The position numbers and the translations under genes were made by a program. Of a stretch of DNA of 64,000 bases, positions 30,445 to 40,147 are shown in pieces. The notes beneath the pieces are model-generated. The model had not been told where the DNA came from and did no database searches. It saw only the letters and a list, made by a program, of their open reading frames with translations. Within the stretch, counting starts at the first letter, position 1. Every line of letters starts with the position of its first letter. Origin of the DNA: Pleodorina starrii (taxonomy: Eukaryota; Chlorophyta; Chlorophyceae; Chlamydomonadales; Volvocaceae); NCBI GenBank assembly GCA_030267565.1, contig BRXU01000002.1, forward strand, positions 8,747,001 through 8,811,000, written 5' to 3'.

Positions 30445-33400
30445 CTAAGAGTTGTAGAACTCCGCCGCATCGCGTAGCTCCAACAAAAGGTCCTGAATCT
30501 GCGTGTACGGCACGCATGGCATGGATGACGGCACTTCACGCCTGTTACGTACCCTCCACGTCACGTGACACATTTTTGCAAAAGGTGCCTTCCGGCGATC
30601 GTGTCGCCCATCCAGCTCTCTTAACACGCGGTCTATCTGCCCCCATCCGCGCGCGCGTCTGCTGCCGATATGTTTGTTCGTGTCTGGTTGTTAATTGCTG
30701 AGATTTGCGGCCGCTTCATCTATCTCCCATATATCCAGGTATTTCAGCCCATTCACCCGGGCATCCCACTCGTTCATACTGATTCGTTTCAGTGCATCTA
30801 TTCATATCCACATGTTCATCTATCCCGCCGCCCCGCCGTACGTACGCACGTACGTCTATCCACTATATATGTATCGTCCGCGGACTGACGGACTGACCTT
30901 CTCCTCTTCGCCCTTCGCGACGGCGACGCCCAGCGCTTCGTAAATGCGTTGGATGAAGAACTCCTGGCCGGCGCTCTGATATATGGGTGTACAGTATGAG
31001 TGCAACCGACGGTAGGGTGGTGTGTATATATGTGTACATGCACGGTCGGTGAATGGCGATAGATGATGATGGGTACGGCGAAGAATACAGTAATGTAAAT
31101 GCAGTGCGTGGCAGCTATAGTGTGCAATGAGACCGACGAACGTACGTGCAGCAGGGCCATTCTTATGAGGTAATAATAAGCGGCCAAGCAATCATGCATG
31201 TAACGTAATTCATCATCCGAGTAAGCACGCGCGCATGATGCATACGTGTTATGCGGCAACGTGCGGCATACCGTATCCGGTAGTAATACGACGACGGAGG
31301 TAGGTATGTAGGGCAGGTCAAGGGTTCGTAAGCGTTATTGACGACCTGTAGTAATTCCGTATGGTATGGCCCCTTTCTTATTTCGCCGCGCGCGCTTGCC
31401 CCCACCAGCAGGCAGACCACCCACGCTCGCACCCACCTGCCTCCAACCATGACAGACATGGCATTAGGTGGATGTATGGCGTGACGCGGCATGACATGAC
31501 AGGATAACAGAAAGGGCAGGACCATGTGCACTATCCACAGATAGATAGATAGAAAGGTATGGTAGATAGATGGACAAACATACATAGTGTGCGTGCGTGC
31601 CTGCCTACGTACATACATAGTGTGCGTGCGTGCCTACACGCGTACGGCACGTACCTGCAGCTGCAGCAGCGCATCCTGGGTCTTCCGGGTGTCAACCGGG
31701 CCCAATCGGAGCTGCTTCATCAGCTTGTTGACCGCAAGCTTGACGCCGGCGATGTCAGTCGGCTCCAGGGGGGGCAGCCGGTCAAAGGTAGTAGGAGTAG
31801 CGCCGGCGGCGGCGGCGCCGGCGGCGGCTGCGGCCCCGGCGCTGCTGACCGCAGCGGTGCGGCCGCTGGCGAAGATGGCGGCCGTGGGGCGGCGGTTGGC
31901 GGCGGTCCGCGGCGGCGGCGGCTGTGGGCGGGGCGGCGCAATCCTCACTCTCGCCACTTCGAGACTGAGACCGGACCGCAGCGGCGGCGGTCGAGTCGCT
32001 GCCCGGGCATCCTCCTGGCCGTCGTCGTCGTCGTTGTTGGCACGCTTGCGCTTGGAGGACTGCACCATTCGCAGCAGGCAGGGGAGGGGAGGGGAGGGGT
32101 ATGTCGTATGTGCGCACGCGTGTGTGTATGTTGAGCGCGTTGATTGCGCGCGTGCGTACGTGTGGAGCACACAGAAGCAGCAGGTAGGGTTAGGGCATTG
32201 ATTGTATGTGGTAATGAGGGGGGCCGATGGACGTAGCGTAAAGGCGTCGGGACACGCCTGCCGGATGGATGGGTGGATGGATGGATGGGTGGATGGACGG
32301 ATGGATGGATGAATGGATGGCTGGACGGATGGCTGGATGGATGGATGCTAAAGAAAAATCTTTATTAGTAACAGGATTTGGGGCGGTGGTAGCAAAGGTA
32401 GCGGAGGAGGTAGTCATGGTGCTTCGGTACGCCTGAATAATAAGAAGTTTTAGAACCTCGGGCATTCTGTTGTTTAAGGAACTGGTAGATTGATTTGCGT
32501 GAGTAGGGTTGTGCGGATCGTCGATGATCAGAAAATCTCCCCATGGATGGACGGGCTGCTTTGTGTGTGGGTGGGGGCGGGCTTCGTTGCTTGCTTGCTT
32601 GCCCGCATGGGCGCCGATACATGTGTCTATCGGGCAGAGGTAAAGCCGATTTAAAGGAATAGAAGCGGGTGCGTGCATCCTGAATAGTTTTCACTCATAC
32701 CCTGTCTAAGCCCTATAGTTATAACTTTGCGCGACTGGCGGGGGCGGCATAAACCGCACGGTGCGCGTGCATGCAAGTCCTGCCTACCTGCTGCTGCCTG
32801 CCGCTCGGATCGTCGCGTGCAGAAATTGATGTGACTGTGGCCAGGGCGGTGGGAGTGACAGCAGCAGCCGAGGCGGCAGCCTCAGCCGTCTCAGCCCCGC
32901 CGTCGTCGCTGCCGGGACCAGCGGCGGTCGCACCGTCGTCCTGGCCTGATGTCTGCTGCAGCTGCATTCGGGCAGCGCGGACAGCGGCCAGTGCAGCTGA
33001 AGCGGCCACAGTGATCGAGCCGCCAAAGCGGGTGGCGGTCTCGTACCCGACAGGGACCACGTCCGGGTAGTTGAGTCGCACTTCACTGTGAGGTTGGTTG
33101 ATGGATCGACGGAGTCCCGGGGGGGGGGGGCGGAGATCACGCACGCAGCAGCAGGCGGGGTGGGCGGGGTGGGGTGCGCGGGTAAGTTGCGGGTGAGGGC
33201 GACGAGCGAGGGTGATTGCATCGCCGGACGGCGGTGAATTTTTATTTGGGATGCGTGACTGAATGGTCGTAAGGGCGTGTGTATTAACACCGGAACCCGC
33301 ACGAACCGGAGGGACTCGTCGACAGGCCGGCGGCGGCGACGAGCTAGCTAGGCAGGCCGATTGCAAACTTCATACAGGATGAAATAAGGTTTTTGGTGCG

Positions 33401-34576
33401 CAGGGTATGCATGGCACGTGTGCAGGTTCTGCTGTGCCTAACATTCATGGTAGATTAGATGATATATATGCATGACGACATACATGAGGCTACAACCGGC
33501 TACGTACATGGGCTGATGAAAACACACCGACGTCAGCAAACGGTATTTATCCCTCCCTAAATGGCGGTACATGTGTACGTACGTACGTACGACATGGTAC
33601 GGCTCAATCACGCTGCGTGATCACACACCTTCCGTAAATCTCACGGGAGGCGGCATCGAACATGAGCGCCGCCTCTATCTGGTCGGCGAAATGTCCCAAA
33701 TGTAACCGTTTGCCGTCTTCGTGTACGACACACTCCCATAGCTGCATGACCTCGTTCCAGGACACCCCGAGAAGCTTGTCGTTGTCCTCCTCCTCGTCCT
33801 TCTTCTTCTCGTCGTCGGCGCCGCCCTTGTCCTTGTTGTTTTTGTTCTTGTTCTTGCCCGTTGCCTTGTTCTTGTCCTTCTGCTTCTGGAAGGTATCCTT
33901 CAGCTCGTCGATCGTCATGCCGTCCAGCTTCTTACGCTCCGCCTCAGACAGCCCAAAGTTAAACTTTGCCTTGGGGCCCTGCAGCTTGTACGCCAGACTG
34001 CACGCACGTGGGGAATGCGAGGCAGCAATGAGCGAGGGGCGTAATGGAAACGACGTGCGTGTTGGTCTTGCGGCGGGCGGCGGCGGGAAAATTCTATACG
34101 ATCAGACAGACACAAACATAAGTACACGCGCGTGCATATATATATACATGCTCACGAAGGGCGGGGAATAGTTAGGGGGACATTAATACATGGTGCTTTG
34201 TTCCTTGTTACTGTATAAGGATGGCTGTCCAGAAGGGACGAGACGCCAGCGAGCGTGAATTTGAACAACGAAGCGGCGCGCGGAGGGCTCGGTGGCATCC
34301 GGCTGATGAACCGGCAAGCAACATGACAGCAGGTATACAAATTGGTAGATTGTATGGGCGCCCTACTATAAAATAATGGCTCCGCAGCAATTCGGCCAGA
34401 ACGAGTTGATTGGCGAGCGAGCGAGCTTACAGGTCGTATTGGTAGGCCGCGTCTTCGTCCGTGGCGCAGGGGCACCCACAGTGCTCTACCCCGTCAACCT
34501 TGACGTGGGCCGTCCACTGGTTGGCCTGATGCTTCCTGAACCACACTCCATGGAACTGCGACTTCTTGTTGCCCAT
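30445..34576 (-). CDS. Two-AP2-domain transcription factor-like protein, 6 exons
   Basis: Predicted 449 aa. Exons (minus strand): 34576-34431, 33997-33629, 33085-32788, 32059-31655, 30975-30898, 30498-30445, all GT-AG with consistent phases. AP2 domain 1 (aa ~7-63) is split by the first intron and ends in the hallmark [10 protein letters not shown]2 domain 2 (aa ~125-179) begins LLGVSWNEV, has [19 protein letters not shown], and ends after a splice in SEVRLNYPD. Between them lies a Lys/Asp/Glu-rich linker (aa ~86-122). The rest is an Ala-rich region, a KRKR basic patch with an acidic DDDD run (possible NLS), and a helical C-terminus ending in AEFYNS. AP2 domains bind DNA; a nuclear regulatory role is inferred. 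The start is the ATG just before domain 1; the frame stays open 52 nt upstream to a good acceptor (GTGCAG, exon edge 34628), so an earlier coding or 5' UTR exon is possible. Confidence 0.87.
32263..32347. repeat. (GGAT)n microsatellite in an AP2 gene intron
   Basis: Imperfect GGAT/GGGT/GGAC tandem repeat, about 85 bp, inside the intron between AP2 exons 3 and 4. No function seen. Confidence 0.85.
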
Positions 34577-34819
34577 CGATGCTGCTGGACCGACCGGAAT
34601 GAAGTGCGCGGCGAGACTGGATCGATAGCTGCACAAATAAAGACGACTGTACACCGAAGCTCGTGGAATCGTCCACGCGCGTGCTGCTGAAGGCCAATCC
34701 TCGCCTTTACGACTTGCTTGCTCCGTCGATGTATGGTATGGCCTACCGCGCACTGGCTTGTACTGACAAGCTGAGGAGGTGGTTCCAAGGTAGGTACTGT
34801 CTGGGGGTCCGGGGGAGGC
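34577..34819 (-). other. 5' region of the AP2 gene up to the duplication edge
   Basis: Contains the likely acceptor feeding the first recognised AP2 exon (34628) and upstream sequence of unknown content. Block A starts at about 34820, so the AP2 promoter or first exon may lie partly within duplicated DNA. Confidence 0.4.
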
Positions 34820-37330
34820 CTCCTTGGACGGGGGCGTGGGTAGGTTCTGGGGGTCGGTGCCCTGCCTGTATATATGTAGCTCGGCTATATTTACTTGCTG
34901 CGTGGCTTGCAGAGAGCGAGCGCGTGTGTGTCGGAGACGGAGTCGGTTCGGGCTCCTGCTGTGATGGTCGTGCTTGTTTTTTGAGTACGCTGAGACGTCA
35001 GTCAAACGCACGCGGATAAGGCAGCTACTGTGACCTGAAGTGCGCGGTTCGAGTTGGTGCGTGTGTACGTGGGCAGGTAGGCACAGGTAGCAGATTTAAC
35101 GTACAGTGATGTGTTCTGTTTGTAAGTAATTTAGGGGCGATAAGTAATAAAACTTAGTAATTGTTAAAGCGCTAATTACATTAATTACAAAAAATACGAA
35201 TGAAGAAAATTGTGTCGTTTCGCGGGATTACAGCAGGTTAGTTCCATTCGTCGCTCCGTTAGTTCTCTTTCCCGTGGGCTCTTTTAAGCAGCAGCATGAA
35301 GGCATTAAAACACACATGCATGTCAATAGATAGCAGGTGTGCATTGTCATAATATTAGCGGGACCTTGCACGCACGCACCCCGGCTGCTGCTAGCGACAG
35401 CCGCTACGTCTTGATTGTCAGCTACGTTCGATCGCCAGCGTTGTTTGCGAGCTAAGACGTCCCAAGCTACCACATTCTGCACATATCTCAGTGACCATGG
35501 TTTTGTGCTTAATCATACGTAGTCTGTGTCATGAATAATGCTGGGGGGCGTGCGGAGGACGCAATTTGGGGAGTTACCATATTACTCGCGCATGCAGTAA
35601 GTAAAAGCTTGCATAGACAATGCTAGTTATCCGCATTTCGTCTGCTGGATTCCCGTTGATAAGTACGGGCTGTCAGCTGTCTGCTGGGGGTTAGACGGGC
35701 AGCAGACGTACGTGTAAGATGCGGGGCTAATTACTCGCTTGTAGGGGCTGAAAGGTTCAATGAAGACATCGAAAACATTTTCTTATCTACCATTGTTCGC
35801 AAGGCAACCCGAAACAATTCTACAGGGGTGTTAAACATTTTGAGCAGTAGGACTTCAACAGGGCAAAGTATCGATCGCACGTAGAGGTCCATTCAGGCAG
35901 CAGGTCTTCTTGTATGGTTACGCTCAACGGGGTATATATGTAGCCGCGCAACTACTACCATACGCATGGCAGCACCTCTGCGCTAAACACAAATCATCAT
36001 TATCAATAAAATTAAGGAAATTATAATACAGCTTTGCGACTAGGTGTGGTGCATTAGTATTATTTCTTCCTGCTCTCTTCAGCATTCACTTCAACGAAGA
36101 TGCGATGCCGTCTCTGTCCTGTACGTAATTTTTACACATTCAGCGGAGTTTCTTTCTACTATGATACTTGCATAAGTGTGAATCTTGACATAGTGGGCTT
36201 GATGGTTGGCGCGGTAAGGTGATGCATGAGGTTGTTGTCCATGCTAGGGTAGCAGGGTGCTTGTTACGTGAAGTCGCAAAAAGATCCGCGCCGCGTCATC
36301 AAAACCCTTAAATTGCAACATAACGCTTAATGAGGTTGAAAAGTTGAGACAGTCGCTGCGGTTGGGGGAGACGTTTGAATCCATGCATGCTCGTAAAGCG
36401 AATGTCGCGATACGTATTTTCCGGACACGCCGATGGACTAGACGCTCGCCGTAGACCGGTTGTTTGATCTATGACACATGTATACTGGGGGCGACATGGG
36501 CGCGATCGGCATCGTGGTGCGGGTCGGTGGAGCATGGACTCAACAACAAAATCAGCAGCCGGTTTTTTCTCATTCTACCCAGGAAAAAAGAATTGAGTGT
36601 GGGTTTAGGAGGCATGTTTAGTGCTTGCAGCGTTGCAGGGGGGGCGCGCGCTTCGCGCCGGAGGCCCTATGCCCCAAGAAAACAGCAGGGAAATTACCAG
36701 GACCGGTAAGCCTTCTCCGTGTCCCACCGGGTGATTGTTTCGTGACGCTCTGGGAACTAATTTGGAACCCCGGAGACTTCCATACACAGGAACTTCATCC
36801 GCCAGGTCGATTCGCAGCCTGCAAGGCGCTTGATGATGTGCATGTAGACGTTAATCTGTCGTTGCCGCTGTACCGTCGCGCCAACAGGTGAACAAAGAAT
36901 ATGGCTGCCGCGCCGGGCTGTTTGCAGGCCATGCAAAGCCATGTTGCAGCGGTATGGGGGAACGTAGCGCCATGAGCCTATGCTCACCCATTGCGTGCGT
37001 AGGCATTGGTATGCAGGCAGCAGGGCAGAAGCAGGAGCCCCGAAATGCCAGGCCAGGCCACGCTTCGTTTACGGTAACACTGTACGGCGGTTCTAACTAA
37101 CTCCTCACGGTTACACTACAATCCGATACAGCACCATCGAGTTGTCCGTCTGGCTCCTGCAAAAAGCAACCTAACCTGCAAAAACAAAATTTATAACGAC
37201 CGTCGCGATTTCGACTTTGGACTAGGACTACTGGCCGGTTGTCTCCTTCTGCTCACTCCGGCAGAAATGCCAGGCAAACGGCACCACGTGTTGCAACGAC
37301 ACAAAACCCATCCAACAATCCCCCACACGC
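34820..37330. repeat. Segmental duplication: blocks A (copy 1) and C (copy 1)
   Basis: A spans 34820-36085 (1266 bp) and C spans 36086-37330 (1245 bp). The A|C junction reads CTTCAGCAT|TCACTTC and is the empty insertion site of element T. The blocks contain only short ORFs that recur unchanged in each copy, with no recognisable protein; a possible small exon (GTTGCAG acceptor near 36640, GTAAGC donor near 36708) is not supported by context. Confidence 0.9.
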
Positions 37331-38596
37331 CTCCTTGGACGGGGGCGTGGGTAGGTTCTGGGGGTCGGTGCCCTGCCTGTATATATGTAGCTCGGCTATA
37401 TTTACTTGCTGCGTGGCTTGCAGAGAGCGAGCGCGTGTGTGTCGGAGACGGAGTCGGTTCGGGCTCCTGCTGTGATGGTCGTGCTTGTTTTTTGAGTACG
37501 CTGAGACGTCAGTCAAACGCACGCGGATAAGGCAGCTACTGTGACCTGAAGTGCGCGGTTCGAGTTGGTGCGTGTGTACGTGGGCAGGTAGGCACAGGTA
37601 GCAGATTTAACGTACAGTGATGTGTTCTGTTTGTAAGTAATTTAGGGGCGATAAGTAATAAAACTTAGTAATTGTTAAAGCGCTAATTACATTAATTACA
37701 AAAAATACGAATGAAGAAAATTGTGTCGTTTCGCGGGATTACAGCAGGTTAGTTCCATTCGTCGCTCCGTTAGTTCTCTTTCCCGTGGGCTCTTTTAAGC
37801 AGCAGCATGAAGGCATTAAAACACACATGCATGTCAATAGATAGCAGGTGTGCATTGTCATAATATTAGCGGGACCTTGCACGCACGCACCCCGGCTGCT
37901 GCTAGCGACAGCCGCTACGTCTTGATTGTCAGCTACGTTCGATCGCCAGCGTTGTTTGCGAGCTAAGACGTCCCAAGCTACCACATTCTGCACATATCTC
38001 AGTGACCATGGTTTTGTGCTTAATCATACGTAGTCTGTGTCATGAATAATGCTGGGGGGCGTGCGGAGGACGCAATTTGGGGAGTTACCATATTACTCGC
38101 GCATGCAGTAAGTAAAAGCTTGCATAGACAATGCTAGTTATCCGCATTTCGTCTGCTGGATTCCCGTTGATAAGTACGGGCTGTCAGCTGTCTGCTGGGG
38201 GTTAGACGGGCAGCAGACGTACGTGTAAGATGCGGGGCTAATTACTCGCTTGTAGGGGCTGAAAGGTTCAATGAAGACATCGAAAACATTTTCTTATCTA
38301 CCATTGTTCGCAAGGCAACCCGAAACAATTCTACAGGGGTGTTAAACATTTTGAGCAGTAGGACTTCAACAGGGCAAAGTATCGATCGCACGTAGAGGTC
38401 CATTCAGGCAGCAGGTCTTCTTGTATGGTTACGCTCAACGGGGTATATATGTAGCCGCGCAACTACTACCATACGCATGGCAGCACCTCTGCGCTAAACA
38501 CAAATCATCATTATCAATAAAATTAAGGAAATTATAATACAGCTTTGCGACTAGGTGTGGTGCATTAGTATTATTTCTTCCTGCTCTCTTCAGCAT
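37331..38596. repeat. Block A, copy 2
   Basis: Same 1266 bp as 34820-36085, joined to the preceding C at CACACGC|CTCCTTGG. This C-to-A junction occurs three times in the window and marks the first tandem duplication. Element T follows immediately. Confidence 0.92.
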
Positions 38597-38648
38597 TAGA
38601 GGATTTAGGAAACCTCAATAATCAAAGTTATATCTTTGAAGTTTGATA
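38597..38648 (+). repeat. Element T left terminal inverted repeat
   Basis: 52 bp pairing with 40094-40146. The outer 18 bp are perfect; the inner match includes ATCAAAGTTA and AAGTTTGATA with a few mismatches and one indel between. Confidence 0.8.
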
Positions 38649-38866
38649 CGACATTTTTGGAAACCCTCAAAGATACGGGGCTCAACTTTGATGAATCCAG
38701 GTTCAACTTCCCGGACACCTACCGCTCGTTCCTCAAGGATAAAGCCGAGCCGTACGTCGCAAAGTTGCATCTTTTGGATAGGGATACATACATTTCTGTG
38801 TTTGATAGGGAATCATTTCCTCATTTGGGCTTATCAACTTGGGCATTGAACGGAGACACTGAATAG
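38636..38866 (+). CDS. Element T small ORF, 76 aa, unknown
   Basis: Opens just inside the left TIR and ends in TAG exactly next to the rep stop, so the two ORFs converge tail to tail. The sequence (FPDTYRSFLKDKAEPYV..., DRDTYISVFDRESF) has ordinary composition and looks protein-like but matches no family I recognise. It could be a remnant of a capsid or accessory gene, or host sequence. Confidence 0.35.
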   Translation: MKFDTTFLETLKDTGLNFDESRFNFPDTYRSFLKDKAEPYVAKLHLLDRDTYISVFDRESFPHLGLSTWALNGDTE

Positions 38867-39565
38867 TCACCGAGAGAGCCGACTCGCAAGACTGGGCCAA
38901 GCAAGCGACCACTTGGTGGTGTTGAAAAACACCTGCATTCCGAGACGGCTCTTGCCGCTGTTGCCGACCACATCCTGCACCCAGATGATGGTGCGGTCGT
39001 TTGCGGGAAGAACCCGCCCGTCTGGACCCACCAGCTTTTCCAGCACAGCTTGCTGCCAGGGGCGTGGCACAAAGCCAAGCTCTGGACGAGGGAGGGCGTT
39101 GACAGCTGCCTCGTAGGCGTGGAGGCCATGACGAAAGCGGATGTAGGTCTCAGGCATGTCCAGAGCTACCCTCTTTACACCGTGTGTTCTCACAAGCAGC
39201 GCCGCATGGGTCAGGTCGTTGCGTTGTCCTTGTGCAGTCTCCCATTGGCCCACCTCCCAGGGCCCCTCAGCGCGCGTTGCTTGCGAGGAGACCCGCTCTT
39301 TTGCCGCATCTCTGCTGGTGTTCTCAACTCTCTGCTCCCAAGCGGCCGGTGCCTTCAGCCAATTTTGGCACGCGCTCAGGCGCACGGACTTGGTGAATTC
39401 CACATAGCCGTTAAACTCGAATTCGCCCGTCGGAAGCGAATCGAGCTGGAATATGCAATATCGCACGTAGTCAGGCACACTACTGCTTATATGGGCGTGC
39501 GTAACCGGGGCTGGTGGGGCTACTTTCAGGTGAAAGAACCAACACCTAGCACAATTACTCGACAT
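38867..39565 (-). CDS. Rep-like protein of CRESS-DNA type, truncated
   Basis: 232 aa. It follows the order of a rolling-circle Rep: a region like HUH motif I (CWFFHLKV, aa 8-15), FEFNGYVEF at aa 49-57 in the motif II position, EGPWEVGQW at aa 100-108, GQRNDL at aa 113-118, and a Walker A of the SF3 helicase (VVGNSGKS, ending at aa 206). The motif II histidine and motif III tyrosine expected in active Reps are not present at the aligned places, and the protein stops 26 residues after Walker A, so Walker B and motif C are missing. Endonuclease and helicase activity are therefore doubtful. Family Reps nick an origin hairpin and unwind DNA in rolling-circle replication. Confidence 0.75.
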   Translation of the reverse strand: MSSNCARCWFFHLKVAPPAPVTHAHISSSVPDYVRYCIFQLDSLPTGEFEFNGYVEFTKSVRLSACQNWLKAPAAWEQRVENTSRDAAKERVSSQATRAEGPWEVGQWETAQGQRNDLTHAALLVRTHGVKRVALDMPETYIRFRHGLHAYEAAVNALPRPELGFVPRPWQQAVLEKLVGPDGRVLPANDRTIIWVQDVVGNSGKSRLGMQVFFNTTKWSLAWPSLASRLSR

Positions 39566-39658
39566 TATGCCTAAAACAGAATAAAAAAGCTGCTTGATGT
39601 AGCTTTGGCCCGTCTTTTTATATGTTCTTTCCGGGCCTGGGTGTAGCAGCTAGCTGCT

Positions 39659-39767
39659 GGGCCCCCCCTGGTCCTGGATCGGACCGGACCAGAAGTGCCT
39701 TATATATAATATATATTATCTTATGGCGCACTTCTGGTCCGGTCCGGTCCAGGACCAGGGAGGGCCC
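39659..39767. promoter_or_regulatory. Long hairpin with AT-rich loop, origin-like
   Basis: Two ~39-bp arms (about 39659-39698 and 39726-39767, with CTGGTCCTGGA and CGGACCAGAAGTGC in the left arm) pair with about two mismatches around a ~26-nt loop of only A and T except one C and one G. It lies about 95 bp upstream of the rep start. CRESS-DNA replicons carry their origin in such a place, but the loop has no exact canonical nonanucleotide, so the origin role is inferred. Confidence 0.55.
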
Positions 39768-40093
39768 CGCCGATGCTATAACTCCGAAGACCAAAGGAAA
39801 GCGCCACATCACCAAATTCCCGTCTCCGTTTACTATCAATAGGATAAAAAGGGTAAACTACAACCCTTAAGAACGGGATTTGTAACCACGAAGACGACAT
39901 AGACACAAGAAGGGATAACATTGACAGCTCTATGTTGCGACTCCGGGCAATTATACTATCTAAATAGAGTTATTGATATACACATGCCTCTTGTAATGTT
40001 AATGGTCGTCTGTCGCACCCACAAAGCTTGCGTTCAAGTATACCTGCGGGTACCGTTAGGAAACCCAAAACAAAGATACGAGCGGACGCCGTA

Positions 40094-40146
40094 TATCAAA
40101 CTTAGGCCACTCTAACTTTGATGATAGTGGTTTCCTAAATCCTCTA
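40094..40146 (-). repeat. Element T right terminal inverted repeat
   Basis: 53 bp, imperfect inverse of 38597-38648, ending GGTTTCCTAAATCCTCTA. Confidence 0.8.
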
Positions 40147-40147
40147 T

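Larger units (their letters stand above)
38597..40146. mobile_element. Element T: TIR element encoding a CRESS-type Rep, copy 1
   Basis: A 1550-bp insertion between blocks A and C. It begins TAGAGGATTTAGGAAACC and ends with its complement; imperfect TIRs extend to about 38597-38648 and 40094-40146. The site is flanked by a single T on each side (38596 and 40147), as shown by uninterrupted A|C junctions elsewhere in the window. Contents from left to right: a 76-aa plus-strand ORF, a minus-strand Rep-like ORF, a long hairpin, and a ~330-bp right part without recognised genes. There is no DDE transposase, and the termini are not of Helitron type. Confidence 0.82.

Noticed and set aside
38597..40146. 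Element T as a Helitron
   Set aside because: Helitrons lack TIRs, start with TC and end in CTRR with a hairpin, and carry a much larger Rep-helicase. None of this fits.
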